Assembly: GCF_019599505.1 (NCBI RefSeq)
Contig: NZ_RKLT01000002.1
Location: 186,001 to 250,000 of the forward strand
Reading direction: 5' to 3'
Length of the DNA stretch: 64,000 bases
Origin: Haloarcula nitratireducens
GTDB lineage: Archaea; Halobacteriota; Halobacteria; Halobacteriales; Haloarculaceae
Positions 1-8,739 of the stretch are shown here, one piece after another. The position numbers and the translations under genes were made by a program. The stretch's first letter is position 1. The number at the start of each line of letters is the position of its first letter. Below the pieces are notes generated by a model, which was not told the DNA's origin, ran no database searches, and saw nothing but the letters and a program-made list of their open reading frames with translations.

Positions 1-353
1 GTCATAGGCGTGTGGGAGGTGTCCGTCCGATAAGAAACTGTGGGGCGACGACCCCGACGACTGGCGCTACCGGGGGTCGGTCGGATCGGCCGCGGGTCCG
101 AGGTCCGGTCGCCGACGAAGAAGGTCAGGATGCGACCGTCCCCGGCGTCGAAGAAGAGGTGCGTCGAGTCCGGGTCGTCGTGGTTCGGCTCTTGCATCAC
201 CAGCGGCATGCCGAGCAGGTCGCGGTAGAACGCGATGGTGTCCTCTGCGTTGCTACCGACGATCGTGAGGTGGTCCGTACCGGTCGTGTGGATCGGACTA
301 TCCGGGAGGTCGCTGCTCGTCGGTAACTCCGCCGCGTCCGGTCGATTCGCCAT
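1..353 (-). CDS. VOC (glyoxalase/dioxygenase) family protein, partial or truncated
   Basis: The first ~80 residues, reading leftwards from an ATG at 353, look like a haloarchaeal VOC metalloenzyme half-module. They carry HTTGTDHLTI (first metal His), an AEDTIAFYRDLLGMPLV helix and a THLFFDAGDGRILTFFV strand. After about residue 85 (roughly position 105) the translation becomes Arg/Pro/Ser-rich. The expected second module, with a GxxHHLAF-like motif, is not seen in any minus frame before the window edge. Either the gene is broken here by a frameshift or rearrangement, or it is a divergent member. The substrate is unknown. Confidence 0.6.
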   Translation of the reverse strand, partial: MANRPDAAELPTSSDLPDSPIHTTGTDHLTIVGSNAEDTIAFYRDLLGMPLVMQEPNHDDPDSTHLFFDAGDGRILTFFVGDRTSDPRPIRPTPGSASRRGRRPTVSYRTDTSHTPM

Positions 354-360
354 GCGTTCG

Positions 361-1248
361 CTAGGCGATTGACGGGTAAATGCCCACGCCCGGCTTACTC
401 AAGTCCCAGTGATCGCGGGCCGTAGAGAGCGTCTCGCCGGCGATATGCCCTTTGTACCCGAAGATGTCCCGATAGCCACACTCGGACGCGAGGACGGGGA
501 CGAACGCCTCGTCGGCGACCAGCTCTTCGCCGTCGACGGTGGCCCAGACGTCGCCCTCGTCGACGCGTTCGAAGTTCTCGACGTGCAGGTCATAGACGTC
601 GCTACACGCGGCGTCCTCGGGCGCGTCGTCCGGTTTCTCGATGACGCTGTCCTCCTGATAGAACGTCGGCGCGGCGTCCGGGGTCTCGCCCGGGAGCGCG
701 CCGTGGAGGCGGAGGAACGCTTCGACGACGGAGACGCCGGTCTCGACGGCCTCTTCGGTCCCCTGCTTCCCGGTCTCGACCGTGACGACCCGCCCGAACC
801 GATTCAGTCCGCCCTCGACCGTGTCGGTCGTGTCGACCACCGGCGTCGTCGCCATGCCGGCGGCCGTCTCGACCGCTCCCGGATACTCGCGCGACACCAG
901 CGATATCGGCTCCGACGTGGCGTGAGTCGCGTGCAACGCGACCGCCGGGGCGTCCCCGATGACGTCGAGGAGCTCGGCCGCGAGCCGTCGCTCCCTGTCT
1001 TCGCTATCGGAGTCGCCCGGGAACACCCGGTTCATGTCCGCGTCGAGGTACCGCTCGCCGGCGTCGACCGCCGGCGGGTTCGCGGTCACGAACTGGACCG
1101 CCCGCTCGAACTCGTGGCCCGCGTCGAGGACGCGTTCGACGGCGCGTACGCCGCTCTGTTCGTCGCCGTGGACGCCGGAGACGACCGTCAGCGGCCGCTC
1201 GCCGGTCGGGCCGCGCACCGTCACGTCCGGTGAGACTTGGTTCGGCAT
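361..1248 (-). CDS. Succinylglutamate desuccinylase/aspartoacylase family zinc deacylase
   Basis: This 295-aa protein has an N-terminal zinc-carboxypeptidase-like fold. HGDE at residues 27-30 gives the first His and Glu metal ligands, a DADMNRVF segment lies near residue 70, and LHATHAT near residue 100 should give the second His ligand. Family members deacylate N-acyl amino acids or related amides. The true substrate cannot be read from the sequence, and the gene is not next to an arginine-degradation cluster. It lies just downstream of the VOC gene start and is followed upstream by the adenosyltransferase on the same strand. Confidence 0.85.
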   Translation of the reverse strand: MPNQVSPDVTVRGPTGERPLTVVSGVHGDEQSGVRAVERVLDAGHEFERAVQFVTANPPAVDAGERYLDADMNRVFPGDSDSEDRERRLAAELLDVIGDAPAVALHATHATSEPISLVSREYPGAVETAAGMATTPVVDTTDTVEGGLNRFGRVVTVETGKQGTEEAVETGVSVVEAFLRLHGALPGETPDAAPTFYQEDSVIEKPDDAPEDAACSDVYDLHVENFERVDEGDVWATVDGEELVADEAFVPVLASECGYRDIFGYKGHIAGETLSTARDHWDLSKPGVGIYPSIA

Positions 1249-1290
1249 CGACGGTTACATGTCAGTGCCGGAGTTGGAAAAGCGTTAGAC

Positions 1291-1827
1291 TCAGTACTCG
1301 GGGTTCTCCTCGCGGACGCCCTCGCGCTTGTTGACCAGGCGCGCGAGCGTGAACAGCGCGTCCGAGAGGCGGTTGAGGTAGACGATGGCGGTCTCGTTGA
1401 CGCCGGCCTCCTCGGCGGTGAACGAGACGGCGCGGCGCTCGGCCCGCCGACAGACCGCCCGGGCGTGATGCAGTTTCGCGCCGGGTTCGGATCCGGACGG
1501 CAGAATGAAGGACTCCAGCGGGTCGAGCTCCTCGTTGGCCTCGTCGACGACGGCCTCGATCTCGTCGACGTGGTCCTCGGTGATCCGCGGGTCGCCCTCC
1601 TCGGGTTGCGGGTTGGCGAAATCCGCCTGCACGATGTGGAGGTGGTTCTGTATCTCCCGGAGGTGTTCGTCGACGTCGTCCTGCCCGGTGGGGCGGACGA
1701 CGCCGACCAGCGCGTTCACCTCGTCGACGGTGCCGTAGGCCTCGATGCGCCGGGAGTCCTTCGAGACGCGCTCCATGTTCCGGAGGTCGGTCTGTCCCTG
1801 GTCGCCCCGGCCGGTGTAGATCGGCAT
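1291..1827 (-). CDS. pduO: Cob(I)yrinic acid a,c-diamide adenosyltransferase, PduO type
   Basis: The enzyme transfers the 5'-deoxyadenosyl group of ATP to cob(I)alamin to make coenzyme B12. The N-terminal TGRGDQGQT phosphate-binding motif and the C-terminal RAVCRRAER motif are diagnostic of PduO-type enzymes. The length of 178 aa is normal for the family. An in-frame ATG at 1848 also exists. I chose 1827 because the TATA-like box at 1851-1860 lies about 27 nt before it and would be almost on top of the upstream ATG. It acts in the cytoplasm in cobalamin salvage or synthesis. Confidence 0.93.
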   Translation of the reverse strand: MPIYTGRGDQGQTDLRNMERVSKDSRRIEAYGTVDEVNALVGVVRPTGQDDVDEHLREIQNHLHIVQADFANPQPEEGDPRITEDHVDEIEAVVDEANEELDPLESFILPSGSEPGAKLHHARAVCRRAERRAVSFTAEEAGVNETAIVYLNRLSDALFTLARLVNKREGVREENPEY

Positions 1828-1850
1828 ACCCGGAGATGGGCGTGCCACGG

Positions 1851-1860
1851 TCTTATAGCC
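1851..1860 (-). promoter_or_regulatory. TATA-like box of the adenosyltransferase gene
   Basis: Reading on the minus strand, GGCTATAAGA is centred about 28 nt before the ATG at 1827. This is the spacing of a leaderless haloarchaeal transcript, and it decides between two possible start codons. Confidence 0.6.
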
Positions 1861-1882
1861 GGGGGCGGCCGCCGAGCCCGTC

Positions 1883-2542
1883 TCAGAGCCGTCGCCGGAC
1901 TTTCGAGAGGGCCGCCGGGGAGAGGTCCACGTCCGCGAGGACCGCCCGTCGCTGGTCGGCGTCGCCGTGGCCCGCGACGAAGCCGTTGAGACGGGCGGCC
2001 GCCGTCGACTCGACGAACGCCGGGCCGTAGAGCGATTCGAGTTCGTCGCTCACGACGGGCGTCGAGCGGAGCTCGTACTTCTGGTGGTAGCCCTCGGCGG
2101 GATAGAACCCGCCGAGCGACTCTATCTCGGTCTGGACGGTCTTCCCGGTTCGGTCTTCGAGGGCCGCCTTCGACGCGGCGGCGGCCTCGCGCTGGCTCTC
2201 GTCGTGGACCAACGCGACGCCGCGGTACTGTCGCTTGTGCGGTGCCGAGAACGGGCTGTGGTTCGCCCAGAACACGTCCAGTAGGTCCTCGTAGGAGAGC
2301 GCCTCGGGGTCGTACTCCACCTGTACGACCTCCGTGTGATCGCCGAGCGAGTAGTAGCTCGGCTCGGGGTCGTCGCCGCCGGCGTAGCCGACGCGCGTGC
2401 GGGCGACGCCCGGCATCGCGCCGAAGCGGGCGTCGGGTCCCCAGAAACAGCCCATCCCGAACGTCGCGGTCGCCGTCTCGCTGGGCGGGGGTGCCGCCGC
2501 GTCGAGTGAGAGCGCCGACGGTCGCGGCGAATCGGATGCCAT
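1883..2542 (-). CDS. msrA: Peptide methionine-S-sulfoxide reductase MsrA
   Basis: This 219-aa protein reduces methionine S-sulfoxide in proteins or free Met. The catalytic GCFWG motif has its Cys at residue 32, and YHQKYELR matches the conserved YHQ-YL region. There is no second cysteine anywhere in the protein, so the usual resolving Cys is missing and recycling must use an external thiol (inference). A Ser/Pro/Ala-rich stretch of about 27 residues precedes the catalytic fold. The gene has its own start at 2542 and diverges from the small zinc-ribbon gene. Confidence 0.95.
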   Translation of the reverse strand: MASDSPRPSALSLDAAAPPPSETATATFGMGCFWGPDARFGAMPGVARTRVGYAGGDDPEPSYYSLGDHTEVVQVEYDPEALSYEDLLDVFWANHSPFSAPHKRQYRGVALVHDESQREAAAASKAALEDRTGKTVQTEIESLGGFYPAEGYHQKYELRSTPVVSDELESLYGPAFVESTAAARLNGFVAGHGDADQRRAVLADVDLSPAALSKVRRRL

Positions 2543-2634
2543 ACGTCCGCTCGGTGTCCCGTCGGTTTGCCTGTTGGGGTCTCCCCGCCTACGAAACCGG
2601 GAACTTCAATTGGTCTCGCCCGAAACCGGCGTGC

Positions 2635-2805
2635 ATGAGCCTCGAATTGGAGCACTACTGCCCCGAGTGTGAAGAGTACCGCAACTTCTGGAAGGTCGCG
2701 AGCACGACGATGCACCTCGGAACGAAGGTCAAGTGGCACTGTCCGGAGTGCGAGTACGGCTTCGTCCGCATCGACGGCGAGGTCGACACCGGGCAGGCCG
2801 CGTAG
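2635..2805 (+). CDS. Small zinc-ribbon protein (haloarchaeal)
   Basis: This 56-aa protein has two CPEC knuckles: HYCPECEEY near residue 9 and WHCPECEYGF near residue 35. They make one four-Cys zinc ribbon. It is too small for an enzyme; a nucleic-acid or protein-binding role is only inferred. The start is the ATG at 2635. The long open frame upstream of it is antisense to msrA and does not look coding. Confidence 0.8.
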   Translation: MSLELEHYCPECEEYRNFWKVASTTMHLGTKVKWHCPECEYGFVRIDGEVDTGQAA

Positions 2806-2902
2806 GCGGCTCGCCCGGGCTACGGCGGCCCGTATCAATAGCCCTACGGAGAGTTCTTAGCAGCCGTTTTAGGGGTAGTCGCCGACGCCACGCGTAGAGG
2901 CA

Positions 2903-3109
2903 ATGAGCACCGAACCGGATCGGGTGGCGGACGACACCCACACCTCCCCAGAGCGGCCCGACGTGGAACTGTCCATGACCGTGGTGCAGTACGGCGACGC
3001 GTCCGACCGTTGTACCGTCTATCCGCCGGGGCTCTCCGGCGTCGCTCGGATGTCGACGTGGCTCAGCGCCGACCGTTCGGCGTTCGTCGGGCTGGATGCG
3101 ATGCGGTGA
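2903..3109 (+). CDS. DUF7511-like small haloarchaeal protein
   Basis: This 68-aa protein has an acidic N-terminus, then a conserved-looking core with DRCTVYPPGLSG near residue 35, a TTWL-like MSTWL segment and a C-terminal FVGLDAMR. I recognise this core from short haloarchaea-specific proteins (DUF7511 by memory). The function is unknown. It precedes the receiver-domain gene by 38 bp but has its own stop, and the receiver gene has its own promoter. Confidence 0.7.
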   Translation: MSTEPDRVADDTHTSPERPDVELSMTVVQYGDASDRCTVYPPGLSGVARMSTWLSADRSAFVGLDAMR

Positions 3110-3115
3110 CAGAGG

Positions 3116-3123
3116 TATTTTAC
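3116..3123 (+). promoter_or_regulatory. TATA-like box of the lone receiver gene
   Basis: TATTTTAC is centred about 28 nt before the ATG at 3148, consistent with a leaderless transcript. Confidence 0.5.
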
Positions 3124-3147
3124 GCCAGTAGCGATGATCGCTAGTCG

Positions 3148-3516
3148 ATGAGTGTGGAGGTACTAGTGGTGGACGAGGACCGGGACGTACTCGAGATCGT
3201 CGGGACCTTCCTCGCGCGCGAAGACGGCTTCGAGGTGACGATGGAAGCGGACCCGGAACAGGCCCTCGAGATGGTCCTCTCCGGCGAGTACGACGCCGTC
3301 GTCAGCGATTACAAGATGCCGAGGCTCGACGGGATCGAACTCTGTACGGCGATTCGCGAACGCGACGAGGGGGTCCCGTTCCTCCTGTTCAGCGCCCGGG
3401 AGCCGGAGGACGTCCGGCCCGAGGCCGCGGACGCCGGCGTGACCGCGTTCGTCCAGAAGGGCACGGGGACCGAACAGTACGACGTCCTCGCCGAGCGTAT
3501 CCGAGAGTCGGTCTAA
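3148..3516 (+). CDS. Stand-alone response regulator receiver domain
   Basis: This 122-aa CheY-like domain has no output domain. VVDEDRD near residue 7 supplies the acidic pocket, the SDYKMP segment near residue 51 carries the phospho-acceptor Asp, and FSAREP and VQKG mark the switch Thr/Ser and conserved Lys regions. It is convergent with the large histidine kinase, and the two coding ends overlap by 4 bp (3513-3516). A functional pairing with that kinase is likely but inferred. Confidence 0.92.
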   Translation: MSVEVLVVDEDRDVLEIVGTFLAREDGFEVTMEADPEQALEMVLSGEYDAVVSDYKMPRLDGIELCTAIRERDEGVPFLLFSAREPEDVRPEAADAGVTAFVQKGTGTEQYDVLAERIRESV

Positions 3517-6500
3517 CTGTCCGTCCGCGGGAGCGTCAGCGTCACGACCGTCCCGGTCTCGTCCGTCCCGCCGAACGTCACCGTCCCCCCGTAGGACTCG
3601 GTCAACCAGACGACGAGCCACAGCCCCAACCCGCTTCCGTGACTCAGTTGCGTGATGGGTTCGTCGCCGGTCAACACGTCGAGTTCGTGCGGTGGGATTC
3701 CCGGTCCCTCGTCCGCGACCGTCACCGACACCTCCCGTTCTGTCGCCGCGACCTCCAGCGAGAGACCGGGGTCCGCTCCCGCGTGCTCGACGCCGTTGTT
3801 CAGCAGTTCCTCGACGACCCGGGTGAACCGGCCGTCGGCCGCACGAGCGTCCGTCTCCGGGAGCGTCGTTTCGATAGCCACGCCGTGGGTTCGCTCGTAG
3901 GTATCGACGAGCGAGGCGACGGCATCGACGATCGGAACCGGCGCGCTGTCGGCGTCCTCCCGCCGGATGGAGCGTTCGATCGCGCGGGCGCGGTCGCTGA
4001 GCGACGCGACGTCGGCGGTCTTTCGCTGCAGCCGGTCGAGCAGGGAGAGATGGCTCTCGTCGTCGAGTCGGGCGGCCAGCTCGTCGGCCAGTCCCAGCAC
4101 CACCGTCAGGTCGTTGCGGAGGTTGTGCCGGAGGACGCGGTTGAGCACCTCCAGTCGGCGTTCGCGTTCCCTCTGGTCGGTGATGTCGGTGTAGATGCAA
4201 AAGCCCCAGACGCGCCCGTCGTCCCGGCGGTAGGGGATCCCCCGAAAGAGGAAGTCGCGGAAGCCGTCGGCGGTGCGGCGGCGGATCTCGGCCGTTCGGA
4301 CCGTCTCGCTCCCGTCGGCGTCGGTAAAGCGCGAGTACTCCTCGCCCTGTGCCTCGGTCGGCGGCCGGACGAACTCGCCGAGGCGCTCGTCCAGGGCCGT
4401 CGCGTGGTCGACGCCGAAGACGTCGGTGAAAGCGGGGTTGACCGACCGGACGACCGACCCGTCGTCGCCGCTCTCCGTCTCGGCGACGGCGTCGGGGAGG
4501 TTGTTGAACAGGTACGAGAAGCGGTCGCGTTCGTCCCGCAGGTCCTCGCGGGCCTGCTCGAGCTCGGACCGGTCGCGGACGACGCCGACGGTGCCGCGGA
4601 ACCGGTCGTGGTCGATGAGCGACACCTCGACCTCCGCGGGACGCTCCGCGCCGTCCGCCGTCGCGAGCGACGTCTCGATCCGCCGGCTCGGCTCTCCGCC
4701 CTCCGCCTGCATCTCGCGGATGTGTCGCTCGAAGGTCGCGGCGTCGTCTCGGTCGAGGAACTCGTCGGGACGCTCGCCGAGCATCGCCTCGCGGTCGAAG
4801 CCGAGCCACTCGGCCAGCGGCTCGGTGACGAGTTGGAACGCGCCGTCCTCGTCGATGACGTACACCATGTCGCGGACGTTCTCGACGACGGCCTCGTACC
4901 GCCGGAGGTCCTCTTCGCGTTCGACGCGGGAGAGCGCCGCGGCGGCGTTCGAGGCGAGGATCTCGGCGACGGACACGTCCGCGTCGTCGAAGACGTCGCT
5001 CTCTGTCGTGGCCACGCTCAGCACGCCGTAGCCGCCGATGGGGACGCACATCGCGGCGTTCGCGTCTCGGTCGTCGTAGTTACCGACGCGGTCGAAGTCG
5101 TCGATCCGGACCGTCTCGCCGCGCTGGAACGCCTCGCCCGCGAACGATTCGTCGGCGTCGTAGACCGGACGGTCGGGCACGCCGTCGGTCGAAGCGACCG
5201 GGTACAGCGTCCCCGTCTCGCCGTCGTACAGCCTGACGAGATTGAGGTCGAACCCGAGCCGGGATTCGGCGGCCTCGATGACGGTCTCCGCGACGTCCGC
5301 GTCGGTGTGAGCGTGCATCAGCGACCGCGTCGTCTCGAGCAGACCGGAGAGCTTCCGGTCGCGTTCCTTCTGGTCGGTGATGTCGTGGAAGTACACCGAG
5401 AGACCGTCGGTCGAGGGGTAGGCGTTGACCCGGAACCACCTCTCGGCCGGCGGGTAGTACTCCTCGAAGACGACCGGCTCCTGGGAGTCCATCGCCTCGC
5501 GGTAGGCCTCGAAGAAGGCCGAGTCGGTCGCGTCGGGGAACATCTCCCAGAGGTTCTCGCCCATCACCGCCTCGGCGTCTCGGCCTAACACCGCCTCGGC
5601 CTGCGCGTTCCAGTACGTCAGGTTCCAGTCGTCGTCGACCGCGAAGAACGCCGCGCCGATGCGCCCGAGAATCTGCTCGATGCGCCGGTTGGCCTCCCGC
5701 AGTTCGAGTTCCCGCTCCTTCCGGTCGGTGATGTCGCGGATGACGCCGGCCGTTCCCTCGAAGCGGCCGTCGTCGTCCCAGAGGACGGTCATGTGGTCCT
5801 CGGCGGGGAAGCTCTCGTCGTCTGCCCGCCGGATCGAGAGGTCGAACGTCGCCTCGTCGTCGCGGTCCTCGAAGATCATCTCCCGGACGATTCCTTCGGC
5901 CTTCTCGACCACCTCGGGGGCCTTGATGTGTCCCGTGTGAGCGCCGAGCAGCGACTCGGCGTCGTAGCCGGTGAGCGCGGTCATGGCCTCGTTGACGAAG
6001 ACGAAGTCCCCCTCGTCGTCCAGCGCGTACACCCCGTCGTCGACGGCCTCGATGATGTCCTCGTAGCGCTCCAGGTCCGCCTCGCGGTGGCGGCGTTCGA
6101 GCTCGTCGCTGACCCACTGGACGAGCAGTTCGACGAACGCCCGCTCGGCGTCGGTAAAGGACGTCGCTCGCGGTTCCTCGTCGGCGAAACACACCGTCCC
6201 GTAGGTCTCGCCGCTGACCGACACTTTCCCGCCGAGGTAGCAGGCGATGCCGCCGACCCGATAGGACGGGTGGTCGGCCCACCCCTCCGCCGCCGCGTCG
6301 TGGATGGGAAGGAGCGTCTCGGTCTGTGCGGTGTGTTCGCAGTAGGTCGCCGAGAGGGGCGAAGACGCGCCCGCCTCGACGAGCGCGTGGTCGCCGACGA
6401 CGTGCTCGATCTCGTAGGTGTCGTCTTCGATACGCCCGAGGTAACCCAATGAGAGACCGAGTCGGTCGGCACCGAGCCGCAAGACCCCCTCGATGGTCTC

Positions 6501-6968
6501 GGCGTCGGTTCGGCTGTCGTCCGCGGCGAGTCGAGTCAGTTCCCGAAGCGATTCCGTCGTCGCCTCGATGGCATCGATAGACGAGCGCGCCGTGACGCCC
6601 CCATCCGCGGCGAGCGCCCGGAGACGCTCGCCCGGATCGGTCTCGCTTCTGGGGACGTACTCGGCGACGCCTCGGCGGGTCGCTTCCGCCGCCACTCGGC
6701 CGTCCGGTTCCGCGGTGCACAGCAACGCCGGGAGGTCCGGACGGACGTCGACGATGGCGTCCAACGCCGCGAGACCGTCGAGGCCGTCGTCGGGACGGTG
6801 CTCGCAGACGAGGTAGTCGGGGTCGGTACTCGACAGCGTTTCGAGGGCCGCGTCCCGTGACGTGACCGCCGTCACCGAGAGGCCGACCTCGCTCTCCGAC
6901 GAGAGCGACTGCACGCCGTCCATCGCCCGCTCCGGGCGGATGTGGAGGACGACCGGTTTTTCAGACAT
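3513..6968 (-). CDS. Multi-PAS/GAF sensor histidine kinase
   Basis: This 1151-aa soluble kinase shows, in order, a degenerate receiver-like domain (about 1-120), GAF (155-295), PAS (300-415), PAS (423-535), GAF (542-690), PAS (693-815), PAS (818-928), HisKA with the phospho-His in LRHNLRNDL near residue 947, and a HATPase (1040-1147) with LLNNGVEHA, DEGPGIP and SHGSGLGLWLV. No membrane segment is visible, so it probably senses a cytoplasmic ligand or redox signal. In the N-terminal domain the usual phospho-Asp position reads VCEHRPDDG, so phosphorylation there is doubtful. Its ligand is unknown. Confidence 0.93.
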   Translation of the reverse strand: MSEKPVVLHIRPERAMDGVQSLSSESEVGLSVTAVTSRDAALETLSSTDPDYLVCEHRPDDGLDGLAALDAIVDVRPDLPALLCTAEPDGRVAAEATRRGVAEYVPRSETDPGERLRALAADGGVTARSSIDAIEATTESLRELTRLAADDSRTDAETIEGVLRLGADRLGLSLGYLGRIEDDTYEIEHVVGDHALVEAGASSPLSATYCEHTAQTETLLPIHDAAAEGWADHPSYRVGGIACYLGGKVSVSGETYGTVCFADEEPRATSFTDAERAFVELLVQWVSDELERRHREADLERYEDIIEAVDDGVYALDDEGDFVFVNEAMTALTGYDAESLLGAHTGHIKAPEVVEKAEGIVREMIFEDRDDEATFDLSIRRADDESFPAEDHMTVLWDDDGRFEGTAGVIRDITDRKERELELREANRRIEQILGRIGAAFFAVDDDWNLTYWNAQAEAVLGRDAEAVMGENLWEMFPDATDSAFFEAYREAMDSQEPVVFEEYYPPAERWFRVNAYPSTDGLSVYFHDITDQKERDRKLSGLLETTRSLMHAHTDADVAETVIEAAESRLGFDLNLVRLYDGETGTLYPVASTDGVPDRPVYDADESFAGEAFQRGETVRIDDFDRVGNYDDRDANAAMCVPIGGYGVLSVATTESDVFDDADVSVAEILASNAAAALSRVEREEDLRRYEAVVENVRDMVYVIDEDGAFQLVTEPLAEWLGFDREAMLGERPDEFLDRDDAATFERHIREMQAEGGEPSRRIETSLATADGAERPAEVEVSLIDHDRFRGTVGVVRDRSELEQAREDLRDERDRFSYLFNNLPDAVAETESGDDGSVVRSVNPAFTDVFGVDHATALDERLGEFVRPPTEAQGEEYSRFTDADGSETVRTAEIRRRTADGFRDFLFRGIPYRRDDGRVWGFCIYTDITDQRERERRLEVLNRVLRHNLRNDLTVVLGLADELAARLDDESHLSLLDRLQRKTADVASLSDRARAIERSIRREDADSAPVPIVDAVASLVDTYERTHGVAIETTLPETDARAADGRFTRVVEELLNNGVEHAGADPGLSLEVAATEREVSVTVADEGPGIPPHELDVLTGDEPITQLSHGSGLGLWLVVWLTESYGGTVTFGGTDETGTVVTLTLPRTDS

Positions 6969-7058
6969 GTTCGGAGATATGCTCCCTCGGCGGTGGGATT
7001 ACATATAACTCACGCGCGGATTATCACGGGACGAAACGGAATCTCCCCCGGGGGCGGG

Positions 7059-8486
7059 CTACTCCCCGAGCGCCTGCCAAGAGAGGCGCGGTTCGCGCGC
7101 CGCCACGACCTGGTCGATCCGCTTCGCCGCCGGGCGCTCCGGGGCGGACGCGAGCGTCGCGTCGTCCTCCTCGGCCACGGCGTCGAACGCCGCCGCGAGC
7201 TGGTCGAGCGAGCGCTTGCTCTCGGCCTCGGTCGGCTCGGTCATCAGCGCCTCGTCGACGATCTCGGGCCACTTCGTCGTCGGCGGGTGGACGCCGTGAT
7301 CGAGCATCCGCTTGGCCGCGTCGGCGGCGTCCTGCGGCGCGGCGCTGGCGACGAACTCGTGGTGGAAGGGACCGAAGGGCACGTCGTAGGAAATCTGCTC
7401 GGCGAGGTAGTTCGCGTTCAGGACCGCCTTCGCGCTCGCGTCGGCGAGGCCGTCGTCGCCGAGGCGAGCGATGTAGGCGAACGCCTTGACGAGCACCGGC
7501 CAGTTGCCGTAGTAGCCGTGGACCTTCCCGATGGAGTGTTCCGGCGTGTAGTGCTCGTAGCCGCTCGATACTTCCCGGACGTGCGGGTCCGGCAGGAACT
7601 TCGCCAGTTCCTCGGTGACGCCGACGGGGCCGGCTCCCGGCCCGCCGCCGCCGTGGGGCGTGGCGAACGTCTTGTGGACGTTGTAGTGCATCACGTCGAA
7701 GCCCATGTCGCCGGGGCGCGCGCGCCCGAGCAGGGCGTTGAGGTTCGCCCCGTCGTAGTACAGCAGCCCGCCCGCGTCGTGGACGATGTCGGCGATCTCC
7801 TCGATGTCGCGCTCGAAGAGGCCCAGCGTGTTGGGATTCGTGAGCATCAGCGCCGCCGTCTCCTCGCCGACGGCGGCCGAGAGCGCGTCGACGTCGACCC
7901 GGCCGTCGTCGTCGCTCGGGAGTTCGACCACCTCGTAGCCCGCCATCGCCGCGGTGGCGAAGTTCGTCCCGTGGGCCGAGTCGGGGATGACGACCTCCGA
8001 GCGCTCGTCGTCGTTGTGCCGGTGGTAAGCCTTCGCTATCTGGATGCCCGTGAACTCTCCGGCCGCGCCCGCGGGCGGCTGGAGCGTGACGGCGTCCATC
8101 CCGCCGATGCGTCCCAGGTAGTCCTGTAACCGGTGACACAGCGCCAGCGTCCCCTGTATCGTGCTCTCCGGGCGGTCCGGGTGGACGGCGGCGTCGTCGC
8201 GGGCGGCGACGGTCTCCGTGAACGACGGGTTGTACTTCATCGTACAGGACCCCAGCGGGAACGGGCCGTTCTCGACGCCGTAGTTCATCTGCGAGAGCCG
8301 CGTGTAGTGCCGGGCGAGTTCGGGTTCGGCGGGGTCCGGCAGGGACAGCGAATCGCGGGTCAGTTCGTCGGGCAGCGGCGAGTCCTCGATCTCGACCTCG
8401 CGGTCGGCCTTCTCCGAGAGCAGCGGTTCGTAGCGCTCGTCGTCGTCGTCCGTCCAGCGCGCTTGGTCGAATTTCACGCGAGACAC
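7059..8486 (-). CDS. gcvPB: Glycine dehydrogenase (decarboxylating) subunit 2, P-protein C-terminal half
   Basis: This is the PLP-binding half of the glycine decarboxylase P-protein (475 aa). The Schiff-base Lys lies in VHKTFATPHGGGGPG near residue 270. FPLGSCTMKYNP near residue 75 is another family signature. It works with GcvPA to decarboxylate glycine and pass the aminomethyl group to lipoyl-GcvH. The start is a GTG at 8486; a second in-frame GTG at 8477 gives a protein starting MKFDQARW and is also plausible. It is last in the gcv operon, separated from gcvPA by the 60-bp repeat block. Confidence 0.96.
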   Translation of the reverse strand: MSRVKFDQARWTDDDDERYEPLLSEKADREVEIEDSPLPDELTRDSLSLPDPAEPELARHYTRLSQMNYGVENGPFPLGSCTMKYNPSFTETVAARDDAAVHPDRPESTIQGTLALCHRLQDYLGRIGGMDAVTLQPPAGAAGEFTGIQIAKAYHRHNDDERSEVVIPDSAHGTNFATAAMAGYEVVELPSDDDGRVDVDALSAAVGEETAALMLTNPNTLGLFERDIEEIADIVHDAGGLLYYDGANLNALLGRARPGDMGFDVMHYNVHKTFATPHGGGGPGAGPVGVTEELAKFLPDPHVREVSSGYEHYTPEHSIGKVHGYYGNWPVLVKAFAYIARLGDDGLADASAKAVLNANYLAEQISYDVPFGPFHHEFVASAAPQDAADAAKRMLDHGVHPPTTKWPEIVDEALMTEPTEAESKRSLDQLAAAFDAVAEEDDATLASAPERPAAKRIDQVVAAREPRLSWQALGE

Positions 8487-8508
8487 CCCCGTGTCGAGCG
8501 TGAAGCTC

Positions 8509-8529
8509 GTGGGGCGCTGTGCGCCCCAC
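8509..8529. repeat. Perfect 9-bp-stem hairpin before gcvPB
   Basis: GTGGGGCGC and GCGCCCCAC are separated by TGT. It lies between the repeat block and the gcvPB start. A smaller inverted repeat, CGAGC/GCTCG, at 8495-8509 abuts it. It could be an mRNA structure or processing site within the operon. Confidence 0.6.
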
Positions 8530-8540
8530 GGTGTTTCGCC

Positions 8541-8735
8541 GAGCGGGGCGAGGGTGAGCGAAGCGAACCCTCAATGCGAGCGGGGAGCGTAGTAACCCGA
8601 GAGCAGGGCGAGGGTGGGCGAAGCGAACCCTCAATGCGAGCGGGGAGCGTAGTAACCCGAGAGCAGGGCGAGGGTGAGCGAAGCGAACCCTCGATGCGAA
8701 CGGGGAACGCAGCGACCCGAGAGCGGAGCGAGGCG
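8541..8735. repeat. 60-bp tandem repeat, 3.25 copies
   Basis: Units run 8541-8600, 8601-8660 and 8661-8720, with a partial fourth from 8721. Units 1 and 2 differ at two positions; unit 3 carries several substitutions. Each unit contains GAGGGT...ACCCTC, a 6-bp inverted repeat around an AGCGAAGCGA core. The period is exactly divisible by three, so the minus-strand frame stays open. Related AGCGAACGG/AGCGAG-type sequence recurs in the hairpin array at 60.85 kb. Confidence 0.9.
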
Positions 8736-8739
8736 AACG

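Noticed and set aside
3639..5588. Long plus-strand open frame antisense to the histidine kinase
   Set aside because: It arises from high GC and codon bias of the opposite strand; composition is Val/Arg/Asp-rich without any domain, while the kinase frame has complete domains.
8541..8735. CRISPR array
   Set aside because: The 60-bp units are directly adjacent with no spacers, and units differ by point substitutions; this is a tandem repeat.
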